Source: Auriscalpium vulgare (Eukaryota > Basidiomycota > Agaricomycetes > Russulales > Auriscalpiaceae). Taken from it: 64,000 bases of DNA. Of the stretch, positions 10,896-21,086 are shown piece by piece. Both the position numbers and the translations under genes were made by a program. How positions within the stretch are numbered: the first letter of the stretch is position 1; every line of letters starts with the position of its first letter. The notes under the pieces are model-generated. The model made no database searches. It was not told the origin of the DNA and worked only from the letters and a program-made list of their open reading frames with translations. The stretch is from assembly GCA_019915015.1 (NCBI GenBank), contig JAHBBC010000004.1:1798001-1862000 (forward strand), read 5' to 3'.

Positions 10896-11334
10896 GGGAT
10901 TTGGCTACTACAAGCGCAACTCCAGGTGGCCGAAGAGATGGTAAGTAGCCTTAGAGGTGAACGAGCAAGGGCTGCCAGTGAGCTTGAGGCAGGAGGACGC
11001 CGGTGGCACTGTGGGAAAGTTGACTGTTGACTCACCGGTCTCGCGCAACGGCCTCGTCTACTCTCCGTTCTGCGTAGCGCGGGCCCCCGCTATGTTCCTC
11101 ATCGGGACCCCTGCGGGTTTGATCCTATCCTATCCTATCCGTAGCTTGACCTTATGGTATCAGTAGTCGTTCTGAATATAAGCGCGCAACCGACAGGCAC
11201 GCTGCCAGTCGAGATTGCGCAGCAAATCCGCTCAAATACGCCTCGGAGTGTCCTAGTCAAGAGATACTTGAATTTTCCATGTGATCTGTGGATGGGCGGG
11301 CCGCGTCCCCGCCGTGCCCACTGCAGTCCTTGAA

Positions 11335-11515
11335 TGCGACTATTTTCGCAGTCTCTCTCTCTTCAGGCGCCTATGTAGGAAAGCCATACCGTATACGACC
11401 CCTCCACGCGCAAATATGTCCGATAAACATGGCCAATACCTGGACAGCCTCTGCAATGGACGGCAGCCCCTGCCAACCCCAAAGGGAGAAGAAACCACGC
11501 CTCCAGCTCGATTCC
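11335..11515 (+). pseudogene. TRM2 5'-end stub, copy 1
   Basis: About 180 bases clearly homologous to the 5' end of the intact TRM2 gene (16031-16220): cgcagtctctctctcttc..., the ATG region, acagcctctgcaatggac, and agaagaaaccacgcctcc. Homology stops abruptly after the Lys-Pro-Arg-Leu codons, and the 3' end of an F-box copy begins within about 45 bp. It shows that the duplicated block originally contained the divergent F-box/TRM2 promoter. It has no coding potential beyond a short peptide. Confidence 0.8.
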
Positions 11516-11557
11516 ATATGTTACTGTACAGTCGCATGATGCCGCCACGTAGCACAG

Positions 11558-13400
11558 CTACTTTTCGATAACCTCAAACGGATATCCCGCCTCCGCACGG
11601 CTGCGCACTACATCGTCTAACCCAGCGATGGACTTCCGGTAATACGACTTTGTTGTTAAGAGCTTGAGAGCCGGAAACGCGACTTCAGTTGATGCGGACG
11701 AAGTACAACCTGGGCGGTGATCGGATCTGTTCGACGGATGAGAGTCACTACCGGAGTCGACATCCATCCGCAGGCACTGCAGCACCGTGCTCAACGCAGA
11801 GGAATCTCGGAGGGCGTCGATTGTACGTGTCCTCGGGCAACAAGCCGACAAGCAGGCCCAGATCTCCGGTGTGTGATTGCCGTTGTCCGCATAGACATGT
11901 TGAATGTCATGCAAGTCAATGTTGTCGGAGAGGGCCCGCATCATCTCGATATGTGTGTTTTCCGAAATGGCCTCCGGCGAGCTGTCAACGCTCAAAGAAA
12001 CAGCGGCAGGGGGAATCATATCCACCCCACTGCCGTACGGTTGTACTCCAATGAATGCCAGGTAAATGAAGCGCTTGTCTTCAGATGAAAGCTCCGTATT
12101 CCAGACGCCAAATTTGATTCCATACGCGGACGGACCGATGACGAGGGTAGGTTGGTACTCTGGAGATGGTGTGATAGAGGGAGACGGGCGAAGATGGGCC
12201 GTCAACGCCGGAAGGACGCGTTTCAGTTCATCGACCGTAAAATCGCGTGCAGTGCATTTGAACATCGCCTTGAAGCCGTCGGCCTGGCGAAGGATGCTCA
12301 TGAGATTGCCACAATTTTGAAGGCTTCCATCGACGACTAGAAGGGTGAGGCGAGGGAGGGAGATCGTGTAACTAGGGCTCAGATCAATATTCGCCAAATC
12401 CAATGGTAGACAGTCCCCGATGATCAGCGTCTCTACGGATTCGAGTGATCGGAGGGCTCCAACGAGTGCATCAACATTGGGAAATATAGGGGATGACAAT
12501 GATTCTCCGGAGTGGCTGTCTTTGCCGTCGGCGTCTCCTATTATCATCAGATACGTGAGCGACTTGAACAGCGGAGAGCCCCACGGCGTTGGATTCTATC
12601 CGCAGAGACTGAGGGATCGAAGTCTCGGTGCGTGATCGCCAAACAAGGGTAGTGGGGGGGAGACAGTCAGGGGAGACCTTTCACGCGCGGAGTGAAATAC
12701 TCAGGCTGAGTGTAGCAGAAGTCAAGTATTTCCAGCATGGGCGCTGGTAAGCCAAGAAATTCGACGCCGGTAGAGGCCACGGGGAATTCGGGGTCCATGT
12801 AGAGCGCCTTCATGTGTCCCAAGTGATTGTGCAGGTGATCTTTCCATGGATAGTGATGGCTTGGTCGAGCGCCACAGAGGTCGACGATAATCGGAGCTCC
12901 CTTGAACGTGCGAGAAGCTCCTCGGTCCATTCGGGACCTATGCTGAAGGAGACACATTCCCATAAAGCAGGATGTGCGAGCGCAACCTCTCGCCAGTAGT
13001 GGCAGACGTGCGTCACCTTGATCCAGCCCATACGCTCAGATGCTGGAGAGGTAGCGTAGCCTCCTGGCTCAAACCTGTCGTAATCTCGAGATGTTGTGAC
13101 AATTGGCTTATCTCGGGCTGCGAATGAGAAGATGCGTGCCAGAATCTCCGAAGGCAAGCGAGCGATAGGAGTGAGGGCATTGAGGCGACCATCGATGATA
13201 GTCTTGAGAGCGAGCAGCTGTTGCAGGTCCTGCTCGAGGCCCTGGCGTGCGCGGTTCAATGCCTCAAAATCACGCGATTCTGCGGAGACACTGTCGAAGC
13301 GATGCACCCATTCTTCGAGGGCAGACCACGGTGCACTAGCGCTGCAGAAGCGATGTTAATCGGTAGAAAGCGATATAGGCACGTAGTCGTACCTTTCCAT
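11558..13400 (-). pseudogene. F-box paralog B
   Basis: The gene body is complete. Exon 1 is ATGGAAAG (13393-13400), followed by a 51-bp intron (13342-13392) and a long exon 2 from 13341 to the TAG at 11558. The F-box (LPSEILARIFSFAA ... WIKVTHVCHYWREVALAH) is intact. A one-base deletion near 12901-12908, relative to copy C, shifts the frame, and a second altered stretch near 12665-12705 ends in a stop. The C-terminal 329 residues remain open, starting at an internal Met at 12547. The lesions are identical to those in copy A. Translation could give at most a truncated F-box protein of about 180 residues. Confidence 0.85.
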
Positions 13401-14816
13401 GGGATTTGGCTACTACAAGCGCAACTCCAGGTGGCCGAAGAGATGGTAAGTAGCCTTAGAGGTGAACGAGCAAGGGCTGCCAGTGAGCTTGAGGCAGGAG
13501 GACGCCGGTGGCACTGTGGGAAAGTTGACTGTTGACTCACCGGTCTCGCGCAACGGCCTCGTCTACTCTCCGTTCTGCGTAGCGCGGGCCCCCGCTATGT
13601 TCCTCATCGGGACCCCTGCGGGTTTGATCCTATCCTATCCTATCCGTAGCTTGACCTTATGGTATCAGTAGTCGTTCTGAATATAAGCGCGCAACCGACA
13701 GGCACGCTGCCAGTCGAGATTGCGCAGCAAATCCGCTCAAATACGCCTCGGAGTGTCCTAGTCAAGAGATACTTGAATTTTCCATGTGATCTGTGGATGG
13801 GCGGGCCGCGTCCCCGCCGTGCCCACTGCAGTCCTTGAATGCGACTATTTTCGCAGTCTCTCTCTCTTCAGGCGCCTATGTAGGAAAGCCATACCGTATA
13901 CGACCCCTCCACGCGCAAATATGTCCGATAAACATGGCCAATACCTGGACAGCCTCTGCAATGGACGGCAGCCCCTGCCAACCCCAAAGGGAGAAGAAAC
14001 CACGCCTCCAGCTCGATTCCATATGTTACTGTACAGTCGCATGATGCCGCCACGTAGCACAGCTACTTTTCGATAACCTCAAACGGATATCCCGCCTCCG
14101 CACGGCTGCGCACTACATCGTCTAACCCAGCGATGGACTTCCGGTAATACGACTTTGTTGTTAAGAGCTTGAGAGCCGGAAACGCGACTTCAGTTGATGC
14201 GGACGAAGTACAACCTGGGCGGTGATCGGATCTGTTCGACGGATGAGAGTCACTACCGGAGTCGACATCCATCCGCAGGCACTGCAGCACCGTGCTCAAC
14301 GCAGAGGAATCTCGGAGGGCGTCGATTGTACGTGTCCTCGGGCAACAAGCCGACAAGCAGGCCCAGATCTCCGGTGTGTGATTGCCGTTGTCCGCATAGA
14401 CATGTTGAATGTCATGCAAGTCAATGTTGTCGGAGAGGGCCCGCATCATCTCGATATGTGTGTTTTCCGAAATGGCCTCCGGCGAGCTGTCAACGCTCAA
14501 AGAAACAGCGGCAGGGGGAATCATATCCACCCCACTGCCGTACGGTTGTACTCCAATGAATGCCAGGTAAATGAAGCGCTTGTCTTCAGATGAAAGCTCC
14601 GTATTCCAGACGCCAAATTTGATTCCATACGCGGACGGACCGATGACGAGGGTAGGTTGGTACTCTGGAGATGGTGTGATAGAGGGAGACGGGCGAAGAT
14701 GGGCCGTCAACGCCGGAAGGACGCGTTTCAGTTCATCGACCGTAAAATCGCGTGCAGTGCATTTGAACATCGCCTTGAAGCCGTCGGCCTGGCGAAGGAT
14801 GCTCATGAGATTGCCA
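12312..14816. repeat. 2505-bp tandem unit 2
   Basis: The second of the two tandem units; see 9807-12311 for content. The perfect match implies a very recent event or an assembly duplication. A third, diverged partial unit follows (14817 to about 15900, F-box copy C). Confidence 0.9.
13840..14020 (+). pseudogene. TRM2 5'-end stub, copy 2
   Basis: Identical to 11335-11515 and offset by exactly 2505 bp. It is truncated at the same base before the 3' end of F-box copy C. Confidence 0.8.
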
Positions 14817-15900
14817 CAATTTTGAAGGCTTCCATCGACGACTAGAAGGGTGAGGCGAGGGAGGGAGATCGTGTAACTAGGGCTCAGATCAATATTCGCC
14901 AAATCCAATGGTAGACAGTCCCCGATGATCAGCGTCTCTACGGATTCGAGTGATCGGAGGGCTCCAACGAGTGCATCAACATTGGGAAATATAGGGGATG
15001 ACAATGGTTCTCCGGAGTGGCTGTCTTTGCCGTCGGCGTCTCCTATTATCATCAGATACGTGAGCGACTTGAACAGCGGAGAGCCCCACGGCGTTGGATT
15101 CCATCCGCAGAGACTGAGGGATCGAAGTCTCGGTGCGTGATCGCCAAACAAGGGTAGTGGGGGGGACACAGTCAGGGGAGACCTTCTACACCCCGGGGCG
15201 AACCACTGAGTGTAGCAGAAGTCAAGTATTTCCAGCATGGGCGCTGGTAAGCCAAGAAATTCGACGCCTGTAGAGTCCACGGGGAATTCGGGGTCCATGT
15301 AGAGCGCCTTCATGTGTCCCAAGTGATTGTGCAGGTGATCTTTCCATGGATACTGACGGCTTGGTCGAGCGCCACGGAGGTCGACGATAATTGGAGCTCC
15401 CTTTGAACGAGCGAGAAGCTCCTCGGTCCATTCGGGACCTATGCTGAAGGAGACACATTCCCATAAAGCAGGATGTGCGAGCGCAACCTCTCGCCAGTAG
15501 TGGCAGACGTGCGTCACCTTGATCCAACCCATACGCTTAGAGGCTGGAGAGGTAACGTAGCCTCCTGGCTCAAACCTGTCGTAATCTCGAGATCTTGTGA
15601 CAATCGGCTCAGCTCGGGCTGCGAATGAGAAGATACGTGCTAGGACTTCCGACGGCAAGCGAGCAATGGGAGTGAGGGCATTGAGGCGACCATCGATAAT
15701 AGTCTTGAGAGCGAGCAGTTGGTGCAAGTCCTGCTCGAGGCCCTGGCGTGCGCGGTTCACTGCCTGAAAATCATGCGATTCCGCGGAGACACTGTCGAAG
15801 CGATGCACCCATTCTTCGAGGGCAGACCACGATGCACTAGCGCTGCAGGAGCAATGTTGATTCGATGGAAAGTATGAGCGCGTAGGTCGTACCTTTGCAT
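14063..15900 (-). CDS. F-box protein, paralog C (only intact copy)
   Basis: Predicted 595 aa from two exons: an 8-nt first exon ATGCAAAG (15893-15900), a 50-bp intron (15843-15892, gtacga...tgcag), then 15842-14063 open to the stop. The spliced start reads MQSASASWSALEEW. The same structure in paralogs A, B and D supports it. A short coiled-coil-like segment (about 30-55) precedes an F-box at about 59-134 (LPSEVLARIFSFAA, then WIKVTHVCHYWREVALAHPALW). The rest has the spacing of irregular leucine-rich repeats (LRSLSLCGWNP, PRLTLLVVDGSL). F-box proteins are substrate receptors of SCF ubiquitin ligases; the substrate here is unknown. It is divergent from TRM2, with about 130-230 bp between starts. 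Confidence 0.85.
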
Positions 15901-16129
15901 TGAGATTTTGCTACTGGTACTGGTCGCAGAGATGGAAGATGGGACAAGCAATTGCAACTTGCAAGTGCCCAGTGCGAGCACACCGAGCATTGTGGGAAAT
16001 CTGACTCGCTCATGAACCTGAGCGTCCCCGATGCGAACGCCTTGTCGCAGTCTTTCTCTCTTCCGGTCTCTGCGTCGGACAGCCATACGACCCCTTCACC
16101 TCAGAGCTGCGTACATACGCCCGATCGAC

Positions 16130-18090
16130 ATGGCTGATCATTCAAACACAAGGCCAGCCTCTGCGATGGACGACAGCGCTCTGCCAGCCCCGACGGAGAA
16201 GAAACCACGCCTGGAGCTCAATCCAGAGGAACCCATCCATTCGGAATCCATTGCAACCTCCAGCGAACCCAGCACGGCGGTGAAACCCAAGGCTCAAAGC
16301 AAACGCTCGAAGCGCAGACAAAAGCACACGCTCCCGGAAGCCGGGACGCTCGAGGACGTGATATTCCACGAAGTCACCGAGCTCCTCGGGAAGGCCGCAG
16401 TGGACGAGGCTCTAGAAGCCGGGACGGAGTGGAACGCGCCCTTCGTGGCCAAGGAGGAGGTCGACCTCACCGTGACGAGCATGTCCGCAAACGGTGCGTG
16501 TACAATCGTAACTCTCAAAAGCAGTTGGCATGACCATCCCAGGATCTTTTTGTGTTGACAGGGGAAGGCCTCGCAATAGCGCCGGCTTCCAAACGTCCTT
16601 GGGTCGTTGTGACCCCATTTTCGCTCCCCGGAGAGAAGATTCGTGCGCGAGTCTATCGACATGGGCGCATGTACTCGCATGCCGACCTCATCAGCGTGGA
16701 CACCCCCAATCCCGAGCTACGTGACATGGGTCGCGTCCAGTGCCAGTATTTTGGAAAATGCGCGGGCTGTCAGTATCAGGTACGTGGTCTTCCGCCTCAC
16801 CATGCGGTCACTGAAACCGAGCCTCTAGATGTTGTCGTACGAAGCGCAACTCAAATTGAAACGCGACGTCGTCGTGCGAGCGTACAAGACTTACTCTGGT
16901 ACACCTCCTGACGCGTCTGCCCGCTATATGACTCTGATCGACCGCCCAGAGCTCCCAGACTCTGCCATTCCCCCAATCTTGGACACCGTAGGGTCCCCGC
17001 TGCAGTACGGCTACCGCACGAAGATCACACCGCACTTCGATGCACCACCGAAGAAAGCGCAGAAGCAAGTCCGAGCGCCCGACGAAGGGAAGCCCGATTG
17101 GCTCAAGATCGGCTTCAATCAAATCGGTACGAGGCACGTCATGGATATCGAGGTTCGTCGCCGCCGCGCCTACATGTCCCAGCTGCCCATACGCGTCTCT
17201 AGGAGTGCCCAATTGCAACTCCGGTGCTCAACGAGACTTACCGGCCGCTGCGGGAAAAGATATCAAAGTATGTACAATCATCGCTGTGTGCGCTCCGGTT
17301 TTCCAACGCGGTTCACAGAGAGATCTACACCTACAAAAAGGGCGTGTCCCTGCTCCTTCGCGACTCTCTGGAGATCCCCTCGGACAGCGCGGTCGCCCCA
17401 CCACCTCCGCCCACCTCAGACGAGAAGCACATCTGCGTCACGGACCACCGCGCGACGGTCCGCGAGCGCGTTGGCGACAACCTCTTCGAGTACCAAGCCG
17501 GCTCGTTCTTCCAAAACAACAACTCCGTGCTGATCCCGCTGACCGCGTACGTGCGCGACGCGATCTTCCCGCCCGCCGCTGCTGCCGCCGCCACCCCGGG
17601 CGCCCCGGCACCGACGCACCTCGTCGACGCGTACTGCGGCGCGGGGCTCTTTGCGATCGCGCTCGCGCCGCACTTCGCGACGGTCGCGGGCATCGAGCTG
17701 TCCGCGGACTCGATCCGCTTCGCCGCGCGCAACGCCGCGCTGAACGCGCTGCCCGCCGGGCGGTGCGACTTCCGCAGCGGCGACGCGGCGAACATCTTCG
17801 GCGTCGTCGGCGAGTTTCCGCCCGCGCGCACGGTCGCCGTCGTCGACCCGCCGCGCAAGGGCTGCGACGACAACTTCCTGCGCCAGCTCGTGGACTTCGG
17901 CGCGGGCACGGTGGTGTATGTGAGCTGCAACGTGCACACGCAGGCGCGGGATGTCGGGCGGATATTGTGCTGGAGCGAGGCGCGCGGAGAAGGGAAGGGG
18001 AAATATGTGCTGGAAAGCTTGAGGGGGTTCGATCTATTCCCGCAGACAGCGCATGTAGAGTCCGTCGCGGTATTGCGGATGGTGTATTAG
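16130..18090 (+). CDS. TRM2: tRNA (uracil-C5)-methyltransferase, Trm2/RumA family
   Basis: Makes 5-methyluridine at tRNA position 54 (family knowledge). Five exons: 16130-16493, 16562-16779, 16829-17152, 17203-17267 and 17319-18090, giving 580 aa. Visible signatures: a TRAM-like domain (APASKRPWVVVTPFSLPGEK), a C-X5-C-X2-C motif (CQYFGKCAGC) like the RumA Fe-S ligands, the QNNN loop, the SAM-binding YCGAGLFAIA, DPPRKGC, and the catalytic cysteine in YVSCNVHTQARD. The frame is open 33 codons upstream to an ATG at 16031, giving an Arg/Ser/Leu-rich extension (MRTPCRSLSLFRSLRR) that looks like a mitochondrial presequence. The last intron (51 bp) is stop-free and divisible by three. Its 5' end is duplicated as stubs at 11.3 and 13.8 kb, and a 3' piece lies at 27.4 kb. 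Confidence 0.93.
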
Positions 18091-18328
18091 AGATTTGAAG
18101 GCATCACACATACTGATGAGTAGCAGGCTGCAGGGAGAGTCGGGAAGTTGACCTAGGAATTGACTCCACAATTCCTCGCGCGGGGTGAGTGAGTCAGGTT
18201 TCCCACATTGTGGCCGCCCACCGTGACAACGGTACGAGTCGTCCTGTCTCTCCTCCGAGTCAGCCTGCGTGTACCCCTCCTCCATCTCTTCAACCGCATG
18301 GAGTTGCGCTTATAGTATCCAAATACCA

Positions 18329-20133
18329 ATGGAGAGGTAGGACTTACGCGCTTATACTCCACTGAATCAACATTGCTTCTGCAGCGCTAGTGCATCGTGG
18401 TCTGCCCTTGAAGATTGGGTGCATCGTTTCGACAGTGTGTCCGCGGAATCGCATGATTTTCAGGCAGTGAACCGCGCACGCCAGGGCCTCGAGCAGGACC
18501 TGCAACAGCTGCTCGCTCTCAAGACTATCATCGATGGTCGCCTCAACGCCCTCACTCCTATCGCTCGCTTGCCTTCGGAGATCCTGGCACGCATCTTCTC
18601 ATTCGCAGCCCGAGATGAGCCGATTGTCACAACGTCTCGAGATTACGACAGGTTTGAGCCAGGAGGCTACGTTACCTCTCCAGCCTCTGAGCGTATGGGC
18701 TGGATCAAGGTGACGCACGTCTGCCACTACTGGCGAGAGGTTGCGCTCGCACATTCCGCTCTATGGGAACATGTCTCCTTCAGCATAGGTCCCGAATGGA
18801 CCGAGGAGCTTCTCGCACGTTCAAAAGGAGCTCCGATTATCGTCGACCTCCGTGGCGCTCGACCAAGCCGTCAGTATCCATGGAAAGATCACCTGCACAA
18901 GCACATGGGACACATGAAGGTGCTCTACATGGACCCCGAATTCCCCGTGGACTCTACCGGCATCGAATTCCTTGGCTTACAAGCGCCCATGCTGAAAATA
19001 TTCGACTTTTGCTACACCCAATATCTTGCTCCAGGGCGTAGAAGGTCTCCCCTGCATGCGCCCCGACTTCGATCGCTCAGTCTCTGTGGTTGGAATCCAA
19101 CGCCGTGGGGCTCTCCGCTGTTCAAGTCGCTCACGTATCTGAAGATCATAGGAGACGCCCACGGCAAAGACAGCAACTCCGGAGCGCCGGAATCATTCAC
19201 TATATTTCCCAGCGTCACGCGCTCGTTGAAGCCCTCTGCTCCCTCGAAGCCATAGAGACGCTGATCATGGGGGACTGCCTACCGTTGGCATCGGCGGATA
19301 TCGATCTGAGCCCAGGTTACACAATCTTCCTCCCTCGGCTCACCCTCCTCGTCGTCGATGGAAGCCTTCAAAAATGTGGGCACCTCATGAGCATCCTTCG
19401 CCATGCCGACGGCTTCAAGGCGATGTTCAAATGCACTGCACCCAATGTTACGGTCGAAGAATTGAAAAGCGTTCTTCCGGCGTTGACGGCCCATCTTCGC
19501 CCGTCTCCCTCTATCCCACCATCTTCAGATCGCCAACCTACCCTGGTCATCGCTCCGTCCGAGTATGGACTCAATTTCGCCATCTGGGATACGGAGATTT
19601 CATCTGCAGACAAGGACTACATCCACTCGGCATTCCTTGGAGTAGAGAGGTACCGCAGCGTAGAGGCCTTCCCCCCTGCTGGTCTTTCTTCAAGCATCGG
19701 CAGCTCGCAGCAAGCTCTCCCAGAACACGCACAGATTGCCATGATAGGAGCCCTCTCCAGTCATATAGATTTGCATGACATTCAATATGTCTATGCGGAC
19801 CAATCTTCCGAATGGACACCGGAGATCTGGGCCTACTTGTCGGTGTGTTGCCCGAGGACACGCAGAATCGACGCTCTCGACCCCTCTGCGCTGAGCACGG
19901 TGTTGCAGTGCCTGCGGATGGGTATCGGGGCTGCAAGCATCGGACCTCGACAGTCGAACAGGCCCTCTAATCTCCCATCAGATCGCTCTCCACCCGCGTC
20001 AACTTCAGTCGCTTTCCCGGCACTCGAGCTGCTAGCAACAGACTCATATTACCGAAAGTTCATCGCCGGAATAGACGATGTGGTGCGCGGCCGTGCGGAG
20101 GCTGGGTATCCGTTCGAGATCATCGATAAGTAG
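18329..20133 (+). pseudogene. F-box paralog D, single frameshift
   Basis: Same family and exon structure as paralog C. Exon 1 is ATGGAGAG (18329-18336), then a 48-bp intron (18337-18384), and exon 2 runs from 18385. The spliced start reads MESASASWSALEDW. Frame 1 is open to 19255 and frame 2 covers the rest to the TAG at 20133. Alignment by eye with copy C places a one-base loss near 19210-19220 (cccagcgtcacgcgctcg versus cccaatgttgatgcactcg). Everything else looks intact, so a sequencing error or a very recent lesion is possible. It lies just downstream of TRM2 in the same orientation, with about 240 bp between. Confidence 0.8.
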
Positions 20134-21086
20134 CTGTGCTATGCGGCAGGGAGCGCCGCCTCGCACGCGACGGTATTGACATTTTTCACCCGTCAACCCC
20201 TTTATGGTGACTGTGCACACAAGCACAGCACCCATACGAAGGGTTGCATCAACGAGCCCCGGAGCATACTATTGTAGCTGGCGGTAGTGAAGTTACCAAT
20301 GACGCACGGCCATGACAGCCGCTGCGTACAAGGTCCTCGAATATCGACCGCCGGTACTTACGACAGTCGCTCCAGTTGTTCGCGGTACACAAATTTCTAG
20401 CTAGATAAATGCACTCTATAATACTCCGGGGCACTTGCACAAATGCAGTGACGGTTGAACTTTGAACGTTGGGCGTTGGACGTAGCACGCCGGCGGCGCG
20501 ACCCCGCGGGAAGTGTGCCCAGTGCAAGCAGCCAGAGAGAGATGATGCCAGGCTGGCTGGATGATGTAACCCTTTGCTGAGAACATGCCGGCCCAGCGCC
20601 ATGATATAGATATCAGGTATCTGCCCAGATGGACGGTTCGAGGAAAGATCCATGCGTGAGCGCGGGGCGCCGCCTGGCGCTGATATCCCTGCGAGAACCG
20701 CGGTCGCTAAAGAGGTTATCAGGAAGGCAGCGAGCACACGAGCACAAGTGAGAGAAGGCTGTTTATGCTGTAAGATGGCGCTGGGACAGAATCCGAGGAC
20801 GCCGCAGATGCGGCGAGCTTTGTGGGCCAGTTTTACAGCTGGCAGCGGCGTCGGTTGAACGCGACGTTGAACGTTTGAGAGCGAGGAGATCTGGACGAGG
20901 TGGTGGGGAAGATGAGATAAGATGAGATCGTGTGCAACGCGTGCACGTGCCGCGCGTCTCGCCTTCGCGATCTTGACTCGAGCTCAGAGTCAGACGTTTA
21001 TGCTTGCTGGCAGGCTCTTCACAGGCCGCAGACTCACAGTCTTTGCTCTGTACCACCATCCGTGCCATCCTCTCCAGCGCCGCGAA
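20134..21086. other. intergenic, no gene supported
   Basis: A 950-bp stretch between F-box D and the CysRS pseudogene. A 162-codon minus frame (20249-20737) has a hydrophobic start but begins at GTG, has no family resemblance and shows no splice support. I see nothing else. Confidence 0.4.

Larger units (their letters stand above)
9807..12311. repeat. 2505-bp tandem unit 1
   Basis: A direct repeat of 12312-14816, offset 2505 bp, with no difference seen wherever I compared the two. Each unit spans the 5' part of one F-box copy (minus), its upstream region, a TRM2 5' stub, and the 3' part of the next F-box copy. Identity continues about 190 bp further right, to about 15005 versus 12500, where the first mismatch with copy C appears. 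Exact unit borders are therefore arbitrary, as expected for unequal crossing-over. Confidence 0.9.

Noticed and set aside
19205..19225. Programmed frameshift in F-box paralog D
   Set aside because: No slippery heptamer or following structure was seen. A single-base loss relative to paralog C explains it.
20249..20737. 162-codon minus frame with a hydrophobic, signal-peptide-like start
   Set aside because: It starts at GTG, not ATG. The body has no family resemblance, and no upstream exon supplying an ATG was found.
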